Of a stretch of 64,000 nt of DNA, positions 19,540 through 27,638 are shown piece after piece. The DNA is from M3007 sp046299435 (GTDB lineage: Bacteria > Bacteroidota > Bacteroidia > Chitinophagales > Saprospiraceae). Every line of letters begins with the position of its first letter. Position 1 is the stretch's first letter. The notes below the pieces were generated by a model that saw nothing but the letters and a program-made list of their open reading frames with translations, did not search any database and was not told the DNA's origin. The translations under genes and the position numbers were made by a program. The stretch lies in assembly GCA_046299435.1 (NCBI GenBank), contig JBKBIC010000001.1, positions 22,466-86,465 on the forward strand, read 5' to 3'.

Positions 19540-21339
19540 ATGGATACAATGGTCGCAACCGATGTGCTCAAAGGCGGCGAGTTCCTCATCAAAGAGAGCC
19601 GCCCGGAGGATGTGTTCATCCCCGAAGAATTCAACGAGGAACAATTGATGATCAAGCAAACGACGCTTGATTTCGTCGAACAAGAAATCGCGCCGAACCG
19701 CCTGCGAATCGAAAAACAGGAACCGGGCCTAACGGTCTCGTTGATGAAAAAAGCCGGCGAACTCGGCCTGCTCGGCCCGCACATGCCCGCCGAATACGGC
19801 GGCATGGAACTCGACACGAACACCAACACGCTCATCTCCGAAATCCTCGGCCCGGCGGGCTCGTTCTCGACGAGCATCGCGGCGCACACGGGCATCGGGA
19901 TGTTGCCGATTCTTTATTTCGGGACGGAGGAGCAAAAACAACGCTACCTGCCGGGCCTCATCTCCGGCGACCTGCGGGCGGCTTACTGCCTGACCGAGCC
20001 GGGCAGCGGCTCCGACGCATTGGCCGCCAAAACCCGCGCCGACCTGACCGACGACGGACAGCACTACATCCTGAACGGCCAGAAAATGTGGATCACCAAT
20101 GCCGGTTTTGCCGACATATTCATCGTGTTTGCGAAAATCGGCGGCGAGAAGTTCACAGGCTTCATCGTGGAAGCCAACACACCCGGCCTGACGCTGGGCG
20201 CGGAGGAGGACAAACTGGGCATCAAGGGTTCGAGCACGCGGCAGGTGTTTTTTGAAAACGCCAAAGTGCCCGCCGAAAACGTGCTTGGGCAAATCGGCAA
20301 AGGCCACCTCATCGCGTTCAACGCGCTCAACATTGGCCGCTACAAGTTGGGCGTGATGTGCCTCGGTGGCTGCAAAGAAGTCCTCAAAATGGCGACCGGG
20401 TACGCCAACGAACGCCAGCAATTCGGCCAATCCATCGGCAACTTCGGGGCCATCAAGCACAAAGTGGCCGAGATGGCCATCCGCACCTTCGCGGGCGAAA
20501 GCGCGGGCTACCGCACCTCGCAGCTCATGCAGGAGCGCAAAGAATCGGCCAGCGCGGAAGGCAAGCCTTTCGGCCAAGCCACGTTGGAAGCCGCCGAGGA
20601 ATACGCCATCGAGTGCTCCATCCTGAAAGTTTTTGGCTCAGAAACCACCGATTACTGCGTGGACGAGAACGTGCAGATTCACGGCGGCATGGGTTTCAGC
20701 GAAGAAATGAACGCCGCCCGCGCCTACCGCGACAGCCGCATCAACCGAATTTACGAAGGCACGAACGAAATCAACCGGATGCTCATGGTTGACCAGCTGT
20801 TCAAGCGGGCGATGAAAGGCCAGCTCGACATCGTTGGCCCAGCGTGGGCCGTCCAAAAAGAACTGGCCGCCATGCCATCGTTTGAAAAACTCGACGGCGA
20901 CTACGCCGAAGAGACAAAGGCTGTGGCCGATTTCAAAAAAATCGCGCTCATGGTAGCCGGCGGCGCAGCCAAGATGCAAATGGACGGAAAGCTCAACCTC
21001 AAAGAAGAGCAGGAACTCCTAATGAACTGCGCCGACATTCTAATTGAGATTTACTGCGCCGAATCCATGCTCCTGCGCGTCCGAAAACTCGCCGAACGCA
21101 GCGACAAACCGCAGCCACAGGAAGTGTACGATGCCATGTTGCAAGTCTTTTTCCACGATGCCACCGCCCGCGTGACGAAGGCCGCGACCGACGCAATCGC
21201 CGCCTTTGCCGAAGGCGACCTGCTCAAAACATTCCTCATGGGCCTCAAACGCTTCGCAAAATACCCGCCCGTGAACGTGAAAGAAAAACGCCGCCAAATC
21301 GCCGATGTCGTGCTCGCCGCAGGCAGTTGGCCTTTTTAG
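19540..21339 (+). CDS. Acyl-CoA dehydrogenase with C-terminal extension
   Basis: 599 aa FAD-dependent enzyme of fatty-acid beta-oxidation, forming the trans-2-enoyl-CoA. Family signatures include AYCLTEPGSGSDALAAKT, MWITNAGFADIFIVFAKI, and RQQFGQSIGNFGAIKHKVAEMAI. The QIHGGMGFSEEMNAARAYRDSR and IYEGTNEINRM region contains the catalytic Glu. About 190 residues follow the core domain, as in the long ACADVL/ACAD9-like group that is common in Bacteroidota, so long-chain substrates are likely. It is followed by an acyl-CoA ligase on the same strand, which fits a fatty-acid degradation cluster, though a strong hairpin separates the two. Confidence 0.95.
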   Translation: MDTMVATDVLKGGEFLIKESRPEDVFIPEEFNEEQLMIKQTTLDFVEQEIAPNRLRIEKQEPGLTVSLMKKAGELGLLGPHMPAEYGGMELDTNTNTLISEILGPAGSFSTSIAAHTGIGMLPILYFGTEEQKQRYLPGLISGDLRAAYCLTEPGSGSDALAAKTRADLTDDGQHYILNGQKMWITNAGFADIFIVFAKIGGEKFTGFIVEANTPGLTLGAEEDKLGIKGSSTRQVFFENAKVPAENVLGQIGKGHLIAFNALNIGRYKLGVMCLGGCKEVLKMATGYANERQQFGQSIGNFGAIKHKVAEMAIRTFAGESAGYRTSQLMQERKESASAEGKPFGQATLEAAEEYAIECSILKVFGSETTDYCVDENVQIHGGMGFSEEMNAARAYRDSRINRIYEGTNEINRMLMVDQLFKRAMKGQLDIVGPAWAVQKELAAMPSFEKLDGDYAEETKAVADFKKIALMVAGGAAKMQMDGKLNLKEEQELLMNCADILIEIYCAESMLLRVRKLAERSDKPQPQEVYDAMLQVFFHDATARVTKAATDAIAAFAEGDLLKTFLMGLKRFAKYPPVNVKEKRRQIADVVLAAGSWPF

Positions 21340-21391
21340 GAGTTGATTTGATGTTGGGTCGCTCGGCTATTTTCGAGCGTATTTTTGGCAA

Positions 21392-21470
21392 ACGAAGGGC
21401 AAGGCTGCCACAAAGTTCCTCTCCCGGACACGGAAAAGAACTTTGTGCTGGCCTTGCCCTTCGTCGTGAA
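21392..21470 (+). terminator. Imperfect 27-bp stem, probable terminator
   Basis: Arms 21392-21418 and 21438-21464 pair over two blocks (ACGAAGGGCAAGGC and ACAAAGTTC with their complements) interrupted by a short internal loop. It lies between the acyl-CoA dehydrogenase stop and the acyl-CoA ligase start. There is no T-run directly after the stem on the plus strand, so it may be a processing or attenuation structure. Confidence 0.5.
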
Positions 21471-21534
21471 AAAAACAAAATCTACCTTCGCTCGCAGCTA
21501 ACCGAATCAACAATCAACCAAAATCAACAAAATC

Positions 21535-23190
21535 ATGAACCGTCCCTGGCTTGCAAACTACCCGAAAGGCGTGCCCGTCAACATTGATGCCGATGCTTAC
21601 CCAATGCTGATGGACATGGTTGAAGAAGCACTGAAAAAATACAGCGACCTGCCCGCGTTCATCTCAATGGACAAGGTACTGACCTATGGTGAGCTCGACC
21701 GCCTGAGCAGCCAATTCGGGGCCTACCTCCAATCACGCGGCTTGCAGGCGGGCGACCGCATCGCGTTGATGATGCCCAATTTGCTGCAATACCCCATCGC
21801 GCTGTTCGGTGCGCTGCGGGCCGGTTTGATTGTCGTGAACACCAACCCGCTCTACACCCCCCGCGAAATGCGGCACCAGTTTTCGGACTCCGGGTCAAAG
21901 GCCATCGTCATCGCCGAAAACTTCGCGGCTAATTTGCAGCAGATTATCGGCGAAACACCCGTCAAAACCGTCATCGTCACCAGCGTCGGCGAGATGCTCG
22001 GCTTGAAAGGCACAATCGTCAATTTCGTGGTGCGGCACATCAAAAAAATGGTGCCCAAGTTCAGCATCCCGAATACTGTCAGCTTTAAAGAGGCTCTCGC
22101 GCAAGGCAAAAAATTCACGCTGCAGCCCCACCGTTCCGGGCCGGACGACACCGTGATTTTGCAATACACCGGCGGCACGACGGGCGTATCGAAAGGCGCG
22201 ATGCTCACCAACCGCAACCTCATCGCCAACATGCAGCAAATCCGCGCCATCCTCATGCCCAAAATGAAAGAGGCAGAGGAGGTCGTCATGTGCCCGCTGC
22301 CCCTGTACCACGTCTTCGCGTTCACGGTCAACTGCCTTGCCATACTCAGCATCGGCGGTCGCAACATCTTGATTATCAACGCAAGAGACCAGCCCGCACT
22401 CATCAAGGAATGGCGCAAGCACAACCCCACGCTCATGCCGGGCGTGAACACTTTGTTCAATGCCCTGCTCAACCGCCCGGAATTTGTCAAATTGGATTTC
22501 AGCCGATTGAACCTCTGCGTCGGCGGCGCAATGGCCGTGCAAAAAGCCGTCGCCGAGCGTTGGCAGCAGGTCACAGGCTGCCAGCTCGTCGAAGGCTACG
22601 GCATGACCGAGGCCAGCCCGGTCATCAGTTGCAATCCGTTCGATGGCTCGGCCCGGCTCGGCAGCATCGGTGTGCCGGTGCCTTCGACCGATATGCGAAT
22701 CGTGGACGACGCGGGCAACGAACTGCCACAGGGCGAGGTCGGCGAAATCCAAGCCAAAGGCCCACAAGTGATGAAAGGCTACTGGCAACGCCCCGACGCG
22801 ACCGCCGAGACCATCAAGGACGGCTGGCTTTGCACGGGCGACATGGGCCTGATGCACCCCGACGGTTATTTCCAGATTGTGGACAGGAAAAAAGACATGA
22901 TTCTGGTCTCCGGTTTCAACGTCTATCCGAACGAAATCGAGGACGTGCTCGCCACGCATCCGAAGGTGCTGGAATCTGCCGCGCTCGGCATCGCCGACGA
23001 ACATTCAGGCGAAGTGGTCAAAGTTTTTGTCGTCAAAAAAGACGACTCATTGACCGAAAGCGAAGTCATTGAGCACTGCCGCGCAAATCTGACGGGCTAC
23101 AAAGTACCCAAACAGGTCGAGTTTCGGAAGGAACTGCCCAAAACGAACGTCGGCAAAATCCTCCGGCGCGAACTGCGCGAGCCAAAGTGA
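21535..23190 (+). CDS. Long-chain fatty acid-CoA ligase (AMP-binding)
   Basis: 551 aa ANL-superfamily enzyme. The P-loop-like motif is YTGGTTGVSKGAMLTNRN. The A4/A5 motif is EGYGMTEASPVIS, the A7 region is LCTGDMG, and RKKDMILVSGFNVYPNEIED is the hinge. The C-terminal catalytic Lys lies in KTNVGKILRRELR. It activates a fatty acid to acyl-CoA through an acyl-AMP intermediate. FadD-like overall length and motif spacing support a long-chain ligase. It sits after the acyl-CoA dehydrogenase and 74 bp before lspA on the same strand. Confidence 0.93.
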   Translation: MNRPWLANYPKGVPVNIDADAYPMLMDMVEEALKKYSDLPAFISMDKVLTYGELDRLSSQFGAYLQSRGLQAGDRIALMMPNLLQYPIALFGALRAGLIVVNTNPLYTPREMRHQFSDSGSKAIVIAENFAANLQQIIGETPVKTVIVTSVGEMLGLKGTIVNFVVRHIKKMVPKFSIPNTVSFKEALAQGKKFTLQPHRSGPDDTVILQYTGGTTGVSKGAMLTNRNLIANMQQIRAILMPKMKEAEEVVMCPLPLYHVFAFTVNCLAILSIGGRNILIINARDQPALIKEWRKHNPTLMPGVNTLFNALLNRPEFVKLDFSRLNLCVGGAMAVQKAVAERWQQVTGCQLVEGYGMTEASPVISCNPFDGSARLGSIGVPVPSTDMRIVDDAGNELPQGEVGEIQAKGPQVMKGYWQRPDATAETIKDGWLCTGDMGLMHPDGYFQIVDRKKDMILVSGFNVYPNEIEDVLATHPKVLESAALGIADEHSGEVVKVFVVKKDDSLTESEVIEHCRANLTGYKVPKQVEFRKELPKTNVGKILRRELREPK

Positions 23191-23264
23191 GCGAGCGCGG
23201 GCAGGCAATCCGTCCGCGAAACTTTCGTTTCTTTGCCCGCTTTTTCATCAAAAACTGAATTGTT

Positions 23265-24062
23265 TTGAAGCCCGGAATAAAAGTCACGCTCCTCATTGCC
23301 ATCGTGCTGCTGCTCGACCAGTGGCTCAAATTTCACATCAAGCTCAACTACGAGTACGGCCAAGAGACCCATATTTTCGGGGAAGGCGTGAACTGGGCTT
23401 ACCTCAAATTTGTGGAAAACGAAGGCATGGCATTCGGCATCACCTTCGGCTGGGAATACGGCAAACTGCTCCTGAGCCTTTTCCGCATCTTCATGGTCGC
23501 CGGGCTGATTTGGTACATGCGCCTGCTCATCCAAGAGCGGGCGGCGGCGGGCTTCCTGTACAGCGTCGGCCTCATTACCGCCGGGGCGGTCGGCAACATT
23601 ATTGACAGCGCATTTTATGGCCTCATTTTCACCGAATCGCTCATCCACTCCGACGGGCAGGTGGCCGAATTGGTGCCTTTCGGGCAGGGCTACGGCACGT
23701 TTTTGCACGGAAAAGTGGTGGATATGCTCTATTTCCCGATGCATACGTTCCATGCACCGGATTGGTTGCCGGTTTTCGGCGGCGAGGATTTCCTGTTTTT
23801 CAGCCCGATTTTCAACATCGCCGATGCCTCCATTACCTGTGGTGTGCTGAGCATCCTGATTTTCCAAAAATGGTTTTTCCACGAGCCAAAGGACGAACCC
23901 AATCCACCGACACTCGGCAACGTCCAGCCCAAGAACCCCGAAACGATTTTCACCGAAAGTGTGTCCGTTGCGGCCACCATTGCCGGGCTGGACACCGAGT
24001 CTGAAACAGCCGGCACCACCGACCAAGCCGAGAAACCTGCTGATACGACAATGTTGGCCTAA
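23265..24062 (+). CDS. lspA: Lipoprotein signal peptidase (signal peptidase II)
   Basis: 265 aa inner-membrane aspartic protease that removes the signal peptide from diacylglyceryl prolipoproteins. Conserved blocks are VLLLDQWLKFHIK, FVENEGMAFGI, GAVGNIIDSAFYG (first catalytic Asp) and FNIADASITCGV (second catalytic Asp). Four membrane helices are visible. The protein is longer than E. coli LspA because of an insert before the second Asp block and a hydrophilic C-terminal tail of about 55 residues, both common in Bacteroidota. The only reasonable start is TTG at 23265, because no ATG precedes the first helix. Confidence 0.93.
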   Translation: MKPGIKVTLLIAIVLLLDQWLKFHIKLNYEYGQETHIFGEGVNWAYLKFVENEGMAFGITFGWEYGKLLLSLFRIFMVAGLIWYMRLLIQERAAAGFLYSVGLITAGAVGNIIDSAFYGLIFTESLIHSDGQVAELVPFGQGYGTFLHGKVVDMLYFPMHTFHAPDWLPVFGGEDFLFFSPIFNIADASITCGVLSILIFQKWFFHEPKDEPNPPTLGNVQPKNPETIFTESVSVAATIAGLDTESETAGTTDQAEKPADTTMLA

Positions 24063-24104
24063 TACATTGCTCGTCGGGTACTTGGGAAATGTTTAGCCTC
24101 AAAA

Positions 24105-24542
24105 TCACAGTTCCAGCTCCTGCAAATCCGGCTCCACCCAACGCGCCCGCGCCCGCACGGACGTAATCAATTCGCGGCTGTAATACCGCATCGGCGCGTC
24201 GCTGCCGGCCAGCGGGCTTGCGAGCAGGTCGTTGACGACTGTCAGCAAATCCCGCCCGCCGCCGAACTTCGCCAGCCAAGTCATCACCAACCAAACCCAA
24301 AATAGGGTCATCGTTTCGTGATAGCCTCGCGCCGGGGTGTTCACGCCACCAGTCGCCGCATTGTAGGTGATGATGTTGCTGCGCAAAAAGCAAATAGCCT
24401 CGTCGGGCGTATGGTCGAGCAAGTATATGGCTGCGACGGTGACGTGCGCCTTATGTGTCCATTTTTCCGGCGGCAAGGTTTTTTCCTCGAACTGCCGGAC
24501 GAGCGCGTGGATTTCCGCCTCTGTTTGATAAGTAGTTTCCAT
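24105..24542 (-). CDS. Conserved hypothetical protein
   Basis: 145 aa from the ATG at 24542 (METTYQTEAEIHALV). I do not recognise the family. It has a striking set of polar residues in an otherwise helical protein (KWTHKAHVTVAAIYLL, NIITYNAATGG, TPARGYHETMTLFW), suggesting a small metal-binding or enzymatic fold. No signal peptide is seen. It lies 8 bp downstream of the DinB gene on the same strand and is almost certainly co-transcribed with it, so it may share a stress or thiol-transferase context, but that is inference from position. Confidence 0.75.
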   Translation of the reverse strand: METTYQTEAEIHALVRQFEEKTLPPEKWTHKAHVTVAAIYLLDHTPDEAICFLRSNIITYNAATGGVNTPARGYHETMTLFWVWLVMTWLAKFGGGRDLLTVVNDLLASPLAGSDAPMRYYSRELITSVRARARWVEPDLQELEL

Positions 24543-24550
24543 GTTTTTGT

Positions 24551-25063
24551 TTACAAATAGCGTTCGCGGAAAACTTTCATGTGGTGGTTTTGGTGCCCGA
24601 CGATGATGAAAAAATAGGCCCGCACCGTGACCTTCCAACCGCTGGCTGTGCCCGTGAATTTTGACTGCTCCTCAGAGCATTGTTTCAGTAAAAACAGGGT
24701 GTTGTCGCGCACGGCCTTCCATTCCTTCATCAAATCGCGGATGGTTCGCCCGCGCACGTCGCACTGCTCCATCCAATGGTCTTGGTTGAAGCCGGGCAAA
24801 GCTGCTCGGTCGCCGCGCATGAAAGAGAGCGTCCGGTAGGCAAACACGCGCTCGGTATCAATCATGTGGATGAGCATTTGCTTGACCGTCCATTTGCCCT
24901 CGGCGTAGGCATAATCGCCTTTTTCTTCGGGCAGTTGTCCGAAAAGTTGGACGGCTTCCTTCCATGATTTTTTCAGGAGAGAAGCCGCGCTGCCCCGTGC
25001 GGGGACTTGGGAGAGGTAATTTTCGTGGAAAGGGGCGAACTCGCCCTGCTTGGGTCGTTTCAT
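24551..25063 (-). CDS. DinB-family protein (putative metal-dependent hydrolase/thiol transferase)
   Basis: 170 aa from the ATG at 25063 (MKRPKQGEFAPFHENYL). The DinB four-helix-bundle pattern is visible: WKEAVQLFGQLPEEKGDYAYAEGKWTVKQMLIHMIDTE, then a late VGHQNHHMKVFRERYL. The three metal-ligand histidines are in MLIHMIDTE and GHQNHHMKV. Members of this superfamily include bacillithiol/mycothiol-dependent transferases, but most have no known substrate. It is followed 8 bp later by the conserved hypothetical gene. A second, unrelated-looking DinB protein is encoded near 59.8 kb. Confidence 0.9.
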   Translation of the reverse strand: MKRPKQGEFAPFHENYLSQVPARGSAASLLKKSWKEAVQLFGQLPEEKGDYAYAEGKWTVKQMLIHMIDTERVFAYRTLSFMRGDRAALPGFNQDHWMEQCDVRGRTIRDLMKEWKAVRDNTLFLLKQCSEEQSKFTGTASGWKVTVRAYFFIIVGHQNHHMKVFRERYL

Positions 25064-25099
25064 GTTTTCAAATATTTTAGTTGAGACGAAATCGCGCAA

Positions 25100-25480
25100 T
25101 CAAGACTTTGCCAACCGGGTCATAAACACTACCTCGAACACCGTGTAAACAACATAGACCAACAGGAAAATCAGGACGAACCATGTGTTTTCGGGCTTTG
25201 CCGCTGACTTGTAAACGAACAGCGCGGCCAGCGAGATCACCATTTTCCCAAAGACGGATAGCGAAACCACACTGTTGAAAGCCATTTTGCTGCGGCTTTT
25301 GACTGTACCTGCCCCGGCGTAAAACAGTCCAATTGAAATGCCGACGAAAAGTAGCACTGTCCCGGCGGCAAATTTTCCGTGCGCCTGTGCTTGCGGCACC
25401 AAGAAATAAAGTGCTGCCAAAACAAGCACTGTCCCGCCTGTAACCAAGGCCAATTGGGAGAAAAATCGCTTGGAATCCAT
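25100..25480 (-). CDS. Small four-helix membrane protein, ATP synthase subunit I-like position
   Basis: 126 aa with four predicted membrane helices (LALVTGGTVLVLAALYFLV; GTVLLFVGISIGLFYAG; GKMVISLAALFVYK; FVLIFLLVYVVYTVFEVVF). No catalytic motif is seen. The order bactofilin, AtpZ-like gene, then this small membrane protein resembles the block that precedes atpB in many Bacteroidota ATP synthase operons, so it is probably the AtpI-like or assembly factor there. However, no atpB, atpE or other ATP synthase genes follow in this window; a DinB gene follows instead. Confidence 0.75.
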   Translation of the reverse strand: MDSKRFFSQLALVTGGTVLVLAALYFLVPQAQAHGKFAAGTVLLFVGISIGLFYAGAGTVKSRSKMAFNSVVSLSVFGKMVISLAALFVYKSAAKPENTWFVLIFLLVYVVYTVFEVVFMTRLAKS

Positions 25481-25498
25481 GTGCTAACTTCTTGGAAA

Positions 25499-25729
25499 TC
25501 AGTCGCGTAGCAACTGTTTGTAAACGGAATAGAATGCCGCTGCCATAAAACCGATGGTCAGGAAAACAGCCCAGAGCGGGCGGTCGAGTTGCATTTTCGC
25601 ATCAAGCCATTTCCCGATGAACACCCCGACGAGACAGGCCGCCAGAAACTGGAAGGCCATGCCCCCGTACTTGGCGTAGGCTTTGGCCGCAGCCCTACGC
25701 TTTTCCTGCGGCGACTGTGGCTGTGGCAT
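25499..25729 (-). CDS. AtpZ/AtpI-family membrane protein
   Basis: 76 aa from the ATG at 25729 (MPQPQSPQEKRRAAAKAYAKY). A basic N-terminus leads into two helices (GGMAFQFLAACLVGVFIGKWLDAK and LWAVFLTIGFMAAAFYSVYKQL), which is the AtpZ/AtpI pattern (YxGxAxQ, GxxxGxWLD). In other bacteria such proteins help assemble the F1Fo c-ring or import divalent cations. Its 5' end overlaps the bactofilin gene by 35 bp in a different frame, and it ends 18 bp before the next membrane gene, so the three genes are probably translated from one message. Confidence 0.85.
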   Translation of the reverse strand: MPQPQSPQEKRRAAAKAYAKYGGMAFQFLAACLVGVFIGKWLDAKMQLDRPLWAVFLTIGFMAAAFYSVYKQLLRD

Positions 25730-26168
25730 TGCTTGGGTTGTTTTTTGAATCCGGGTTTTTGGTTCCGTTGCTGGAAGAAAAACCGTCGTTGCCCATTTTG
25801 CAGGCCACGTTGAATTTTGCGCCGCTTTGCACGATGAGTTTCCCGGTGAAAATATCACCATCTACAGTCGCTGTTTCGCGGATATTCAGCAGTTCGGATA
25901 CGCGCAGGGTACCACTAAAATTGCCTTCTATCACGGCGTTCTGGCAGTTAACCTCGCCTTCGATTGTGCCTGTCGGGCCGATGATGAGCTTAGCTTTGCA
26001 AGTGAGTTTTCCTTTGATGCTGCCGTCCACGCGCAGGTCGCTTTCACATTTTAGGGTGCCTTCCATGGCAGACCCTTTGACCAAGGTATTCAGGCCGTTC
26101 GACGGCGCGGCAGAGGTGGGGGAGACGGATTTTTTTGCCTCTTCGGGAGCTTTCGTGTTTCCAAACAT
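25695..26168 (-). CDS. Bactofilin (polymer-forming cytoskeletal protein)
   Basis: 157 aa. The central beta-helix domain (about residues 30-120) shows the bactofilin ladder: LVKGSAMEGTLKCESDLRVDG, SIKGKLTCKAKLIIGPTG, TIEGEVNCQNAVIEG, LRVSELLNIRETATVDGDI, with Gly and hydrophobic residues repeating about every 18 positions. Flanking termini are disordered and rich in Ala, Ser and Asn, as usual. Bactofilins polymerise without nucleotides and scaffold cell-shape or envelope proteins. Its 3' end overlaps the AtpZ-like gene by 35 bp. Start ATG at 26168. Confidence 0.92.
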   Translation of the reverse strand: MFGNTKAPEEAKKSVSPTSAAPSNGLNTLVKGSAMEGTLKCESDLRVDGSIKGKLTCKAKLIIGPTGTIEGEVNCQNAVIEGNFSGTLRVSELLNIRETATVDGDIFTGKLIVQSGAKFNVACKMGNDGFSSSNGTKNPDSKNNPSNATATVAAGKA

Positions 26169-26233
26169 AGCGTTGCGATTTAATTAAGGAGGGTGATTGA
26201 TAGGCACATAGCCCATAAACCATGTCAAAAATG

Positions 26234-26275
26234 AAAAAGATTTCCGACGCGCCCAAGCGGTTCGGAAATCTTTTT
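26234..26275 (-). terminator. Intrinsic terminator downstream of PorP/SprF gene
   Basis: Arms 26234-26247 and 26262-26275 form a 14-bp perfect stem flanked by A/T runs, 35 bp beyond the PorP/SprF stop codon on the minus strand. The A-run of one arm provides the U-tract for minus-strand transcripts. Confidence 0.7.
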
Positions 26276-26309
26276 CTAAATGATGATATGTAAGCCTAAA
26301 CCGGATGGT

Positions 26310-27359
26310 TTAGAAATTGGGGCAGTACACGCCGCGACGTTCCGGGCCGCAGATTTTGTACACGAGCGAGAACTCGAATGCACCGTTGCCGTTTGTGGCC
26401 GGGAAAAGGCTCGAAGTATTGATGTCGTAGCTGAACCCGATGGTGAACTGTTCGTAGTCGAAGCGGGTGCTGAGGATGAAGGCATCCATCAACTTGCCTT
26501 TTTCGAGCTTGTTCGAGATGCGCGCCCATGCACCGAGCTGGAAGGCTTGATAATAGCGGCGGCTGTTGCCGAGCAGGAACTTGAACGAGTTGCCGAAGTT
26601 CACTTGGAAGGACGGGCCTTGGATGAAACTCACGATGCCGGGCACCATGCCGACTTTTTGGCCAACCATGAATTCACCGCCGGCGTGGAAGGTGAATTTG
26701 CTGTAAAGCGGAATGGTTTCTTTGTCGCCGAAGGACTGGTTGGCGCGGTTCAAGTGGTTGAAAGCACCGCCGAAGTAGAAGTTGCGGTCTTCGTCCAACA
26801 CCGAGAACCAGAGCAGGCCAGCGGAGAGGTCGAGGAACATGAAATTCGGGTCGTCAATGATTTCGCCGGGCAAGTTGCCATTGAAACCGCCGTTTCCGTC
26901 GTGTTGGCTCGGCCATTGAAGGGCGGCACTGTTGATGCTGCGCTGACTCACGCCTGCGTCGGCACCCAACACGAGGTAGTGTGCCTTGCGGCGGTAGCCG
27001 CCCATTTTTTTGGAATATGAACCCGAAAGGCGTGCCTGCAAAGTGGCAAATTCCGAGGAGCCGGCCTTGTCACCCCACAAGGTGCCGCCCACGCCGAAAT
27101 AATCGAAACGCCCCACTGGCACTTTTTGGTCGTAAGAGGCCGAGTAAGTATTGTAAGCGTTTTGTTTCAGGATGGAAGCCCATTGGTTGCGGTAGTTGCC
27201 GACGATGCGGTGGTTGCAGTTCATCACCCCGGTCAGAGCGGGGTTGAGATTGAGCGGACTCATGTAGAACTGCGAGAAGTGGATGTCTTGCGCTTGCATC
27301 GTCGTCGTGGCCGACAGCACCACAAGGCTAAGGGAAAGGATTGGTGCAAAAAGTTTCAT
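26310..27359 (-). CDS. PorP/SprF family type IX secretion membrane protein
   Basis: 349 aa from the ATG at 27359 (MKLFAPILSLSLVVLSATT signal peptide); a GTG two codons upstream is the alternative. The family hallmark opening is DIHFSQFYMSPLNLNPALTGV, followed by NHRIVGNYRNQWASI. A series of beta-strands (FYFGGAFNHLNRANQSF, FTFHAGGEFMVGQKVGMVPG) continues to the end. PorP/SprF proteins are outer-membrane barrels that act with the type IX secretion system or as anchors for SprB-like adhesins; many copies occur per genome. Here no adhesin gene is adjacent. The gene is a single unit with its own terminator. Confidence 0.92.
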   Translation of the reverse strand: MKLFAPILSLSLVVLSATTTMQAQDIHFSQFYMSPLNLNPALTGVMNCNHRIVGNYRNQWASILKQNAYNTYSASYDQKVPVGRFDYFGVGGTLWGDKAGSSEFATLQARLSGSYSKKMGGYRRKAHYLVLGADAGVSQRSINSAALQWPSQHDGNGGFNGNLPGEIIDDPNFMFLDLSAGLLWFSVLDEDRNFYFGGAFNHLNRANQSFGDKETIPLYSKFTFHAGGEFMVGQKVGMVPGIVSFIQGPSFQVNFGNSFKFLLGNSRRYYQAFQLGAWARISNKLEKGKLMDAFILSTRFDYEQFTIGFSYDINTSSLFPATNGNGAFEFSLVYKICGPERRGVYCPNF

Positions 27360-27638
27360 AGACACGCAGAATGTGTTATTTGTGTGAAAAACCGGAGTAC
27401 AATATTACGTTGGCTTCCAAGAGCCAGAATAATTTTTTTCGTTAAGATGCGCGAAGGTATCTTTTTTTGGAACCGGGCTTTCGGTTTTGGGCACTTTTGC
27501 CGCCTGTTTACCAAACTTCAGGGGGATGAAAGGGCGGTTGGCCCGCTGTTTTTTGTGGCACTTTTGGAAGGAAGGGATTTGGCAGAAAGAGACAATGGGA
27601 GATAAAAATGCTGCTTTCGCGCTTGCCACAAGTTGCGC

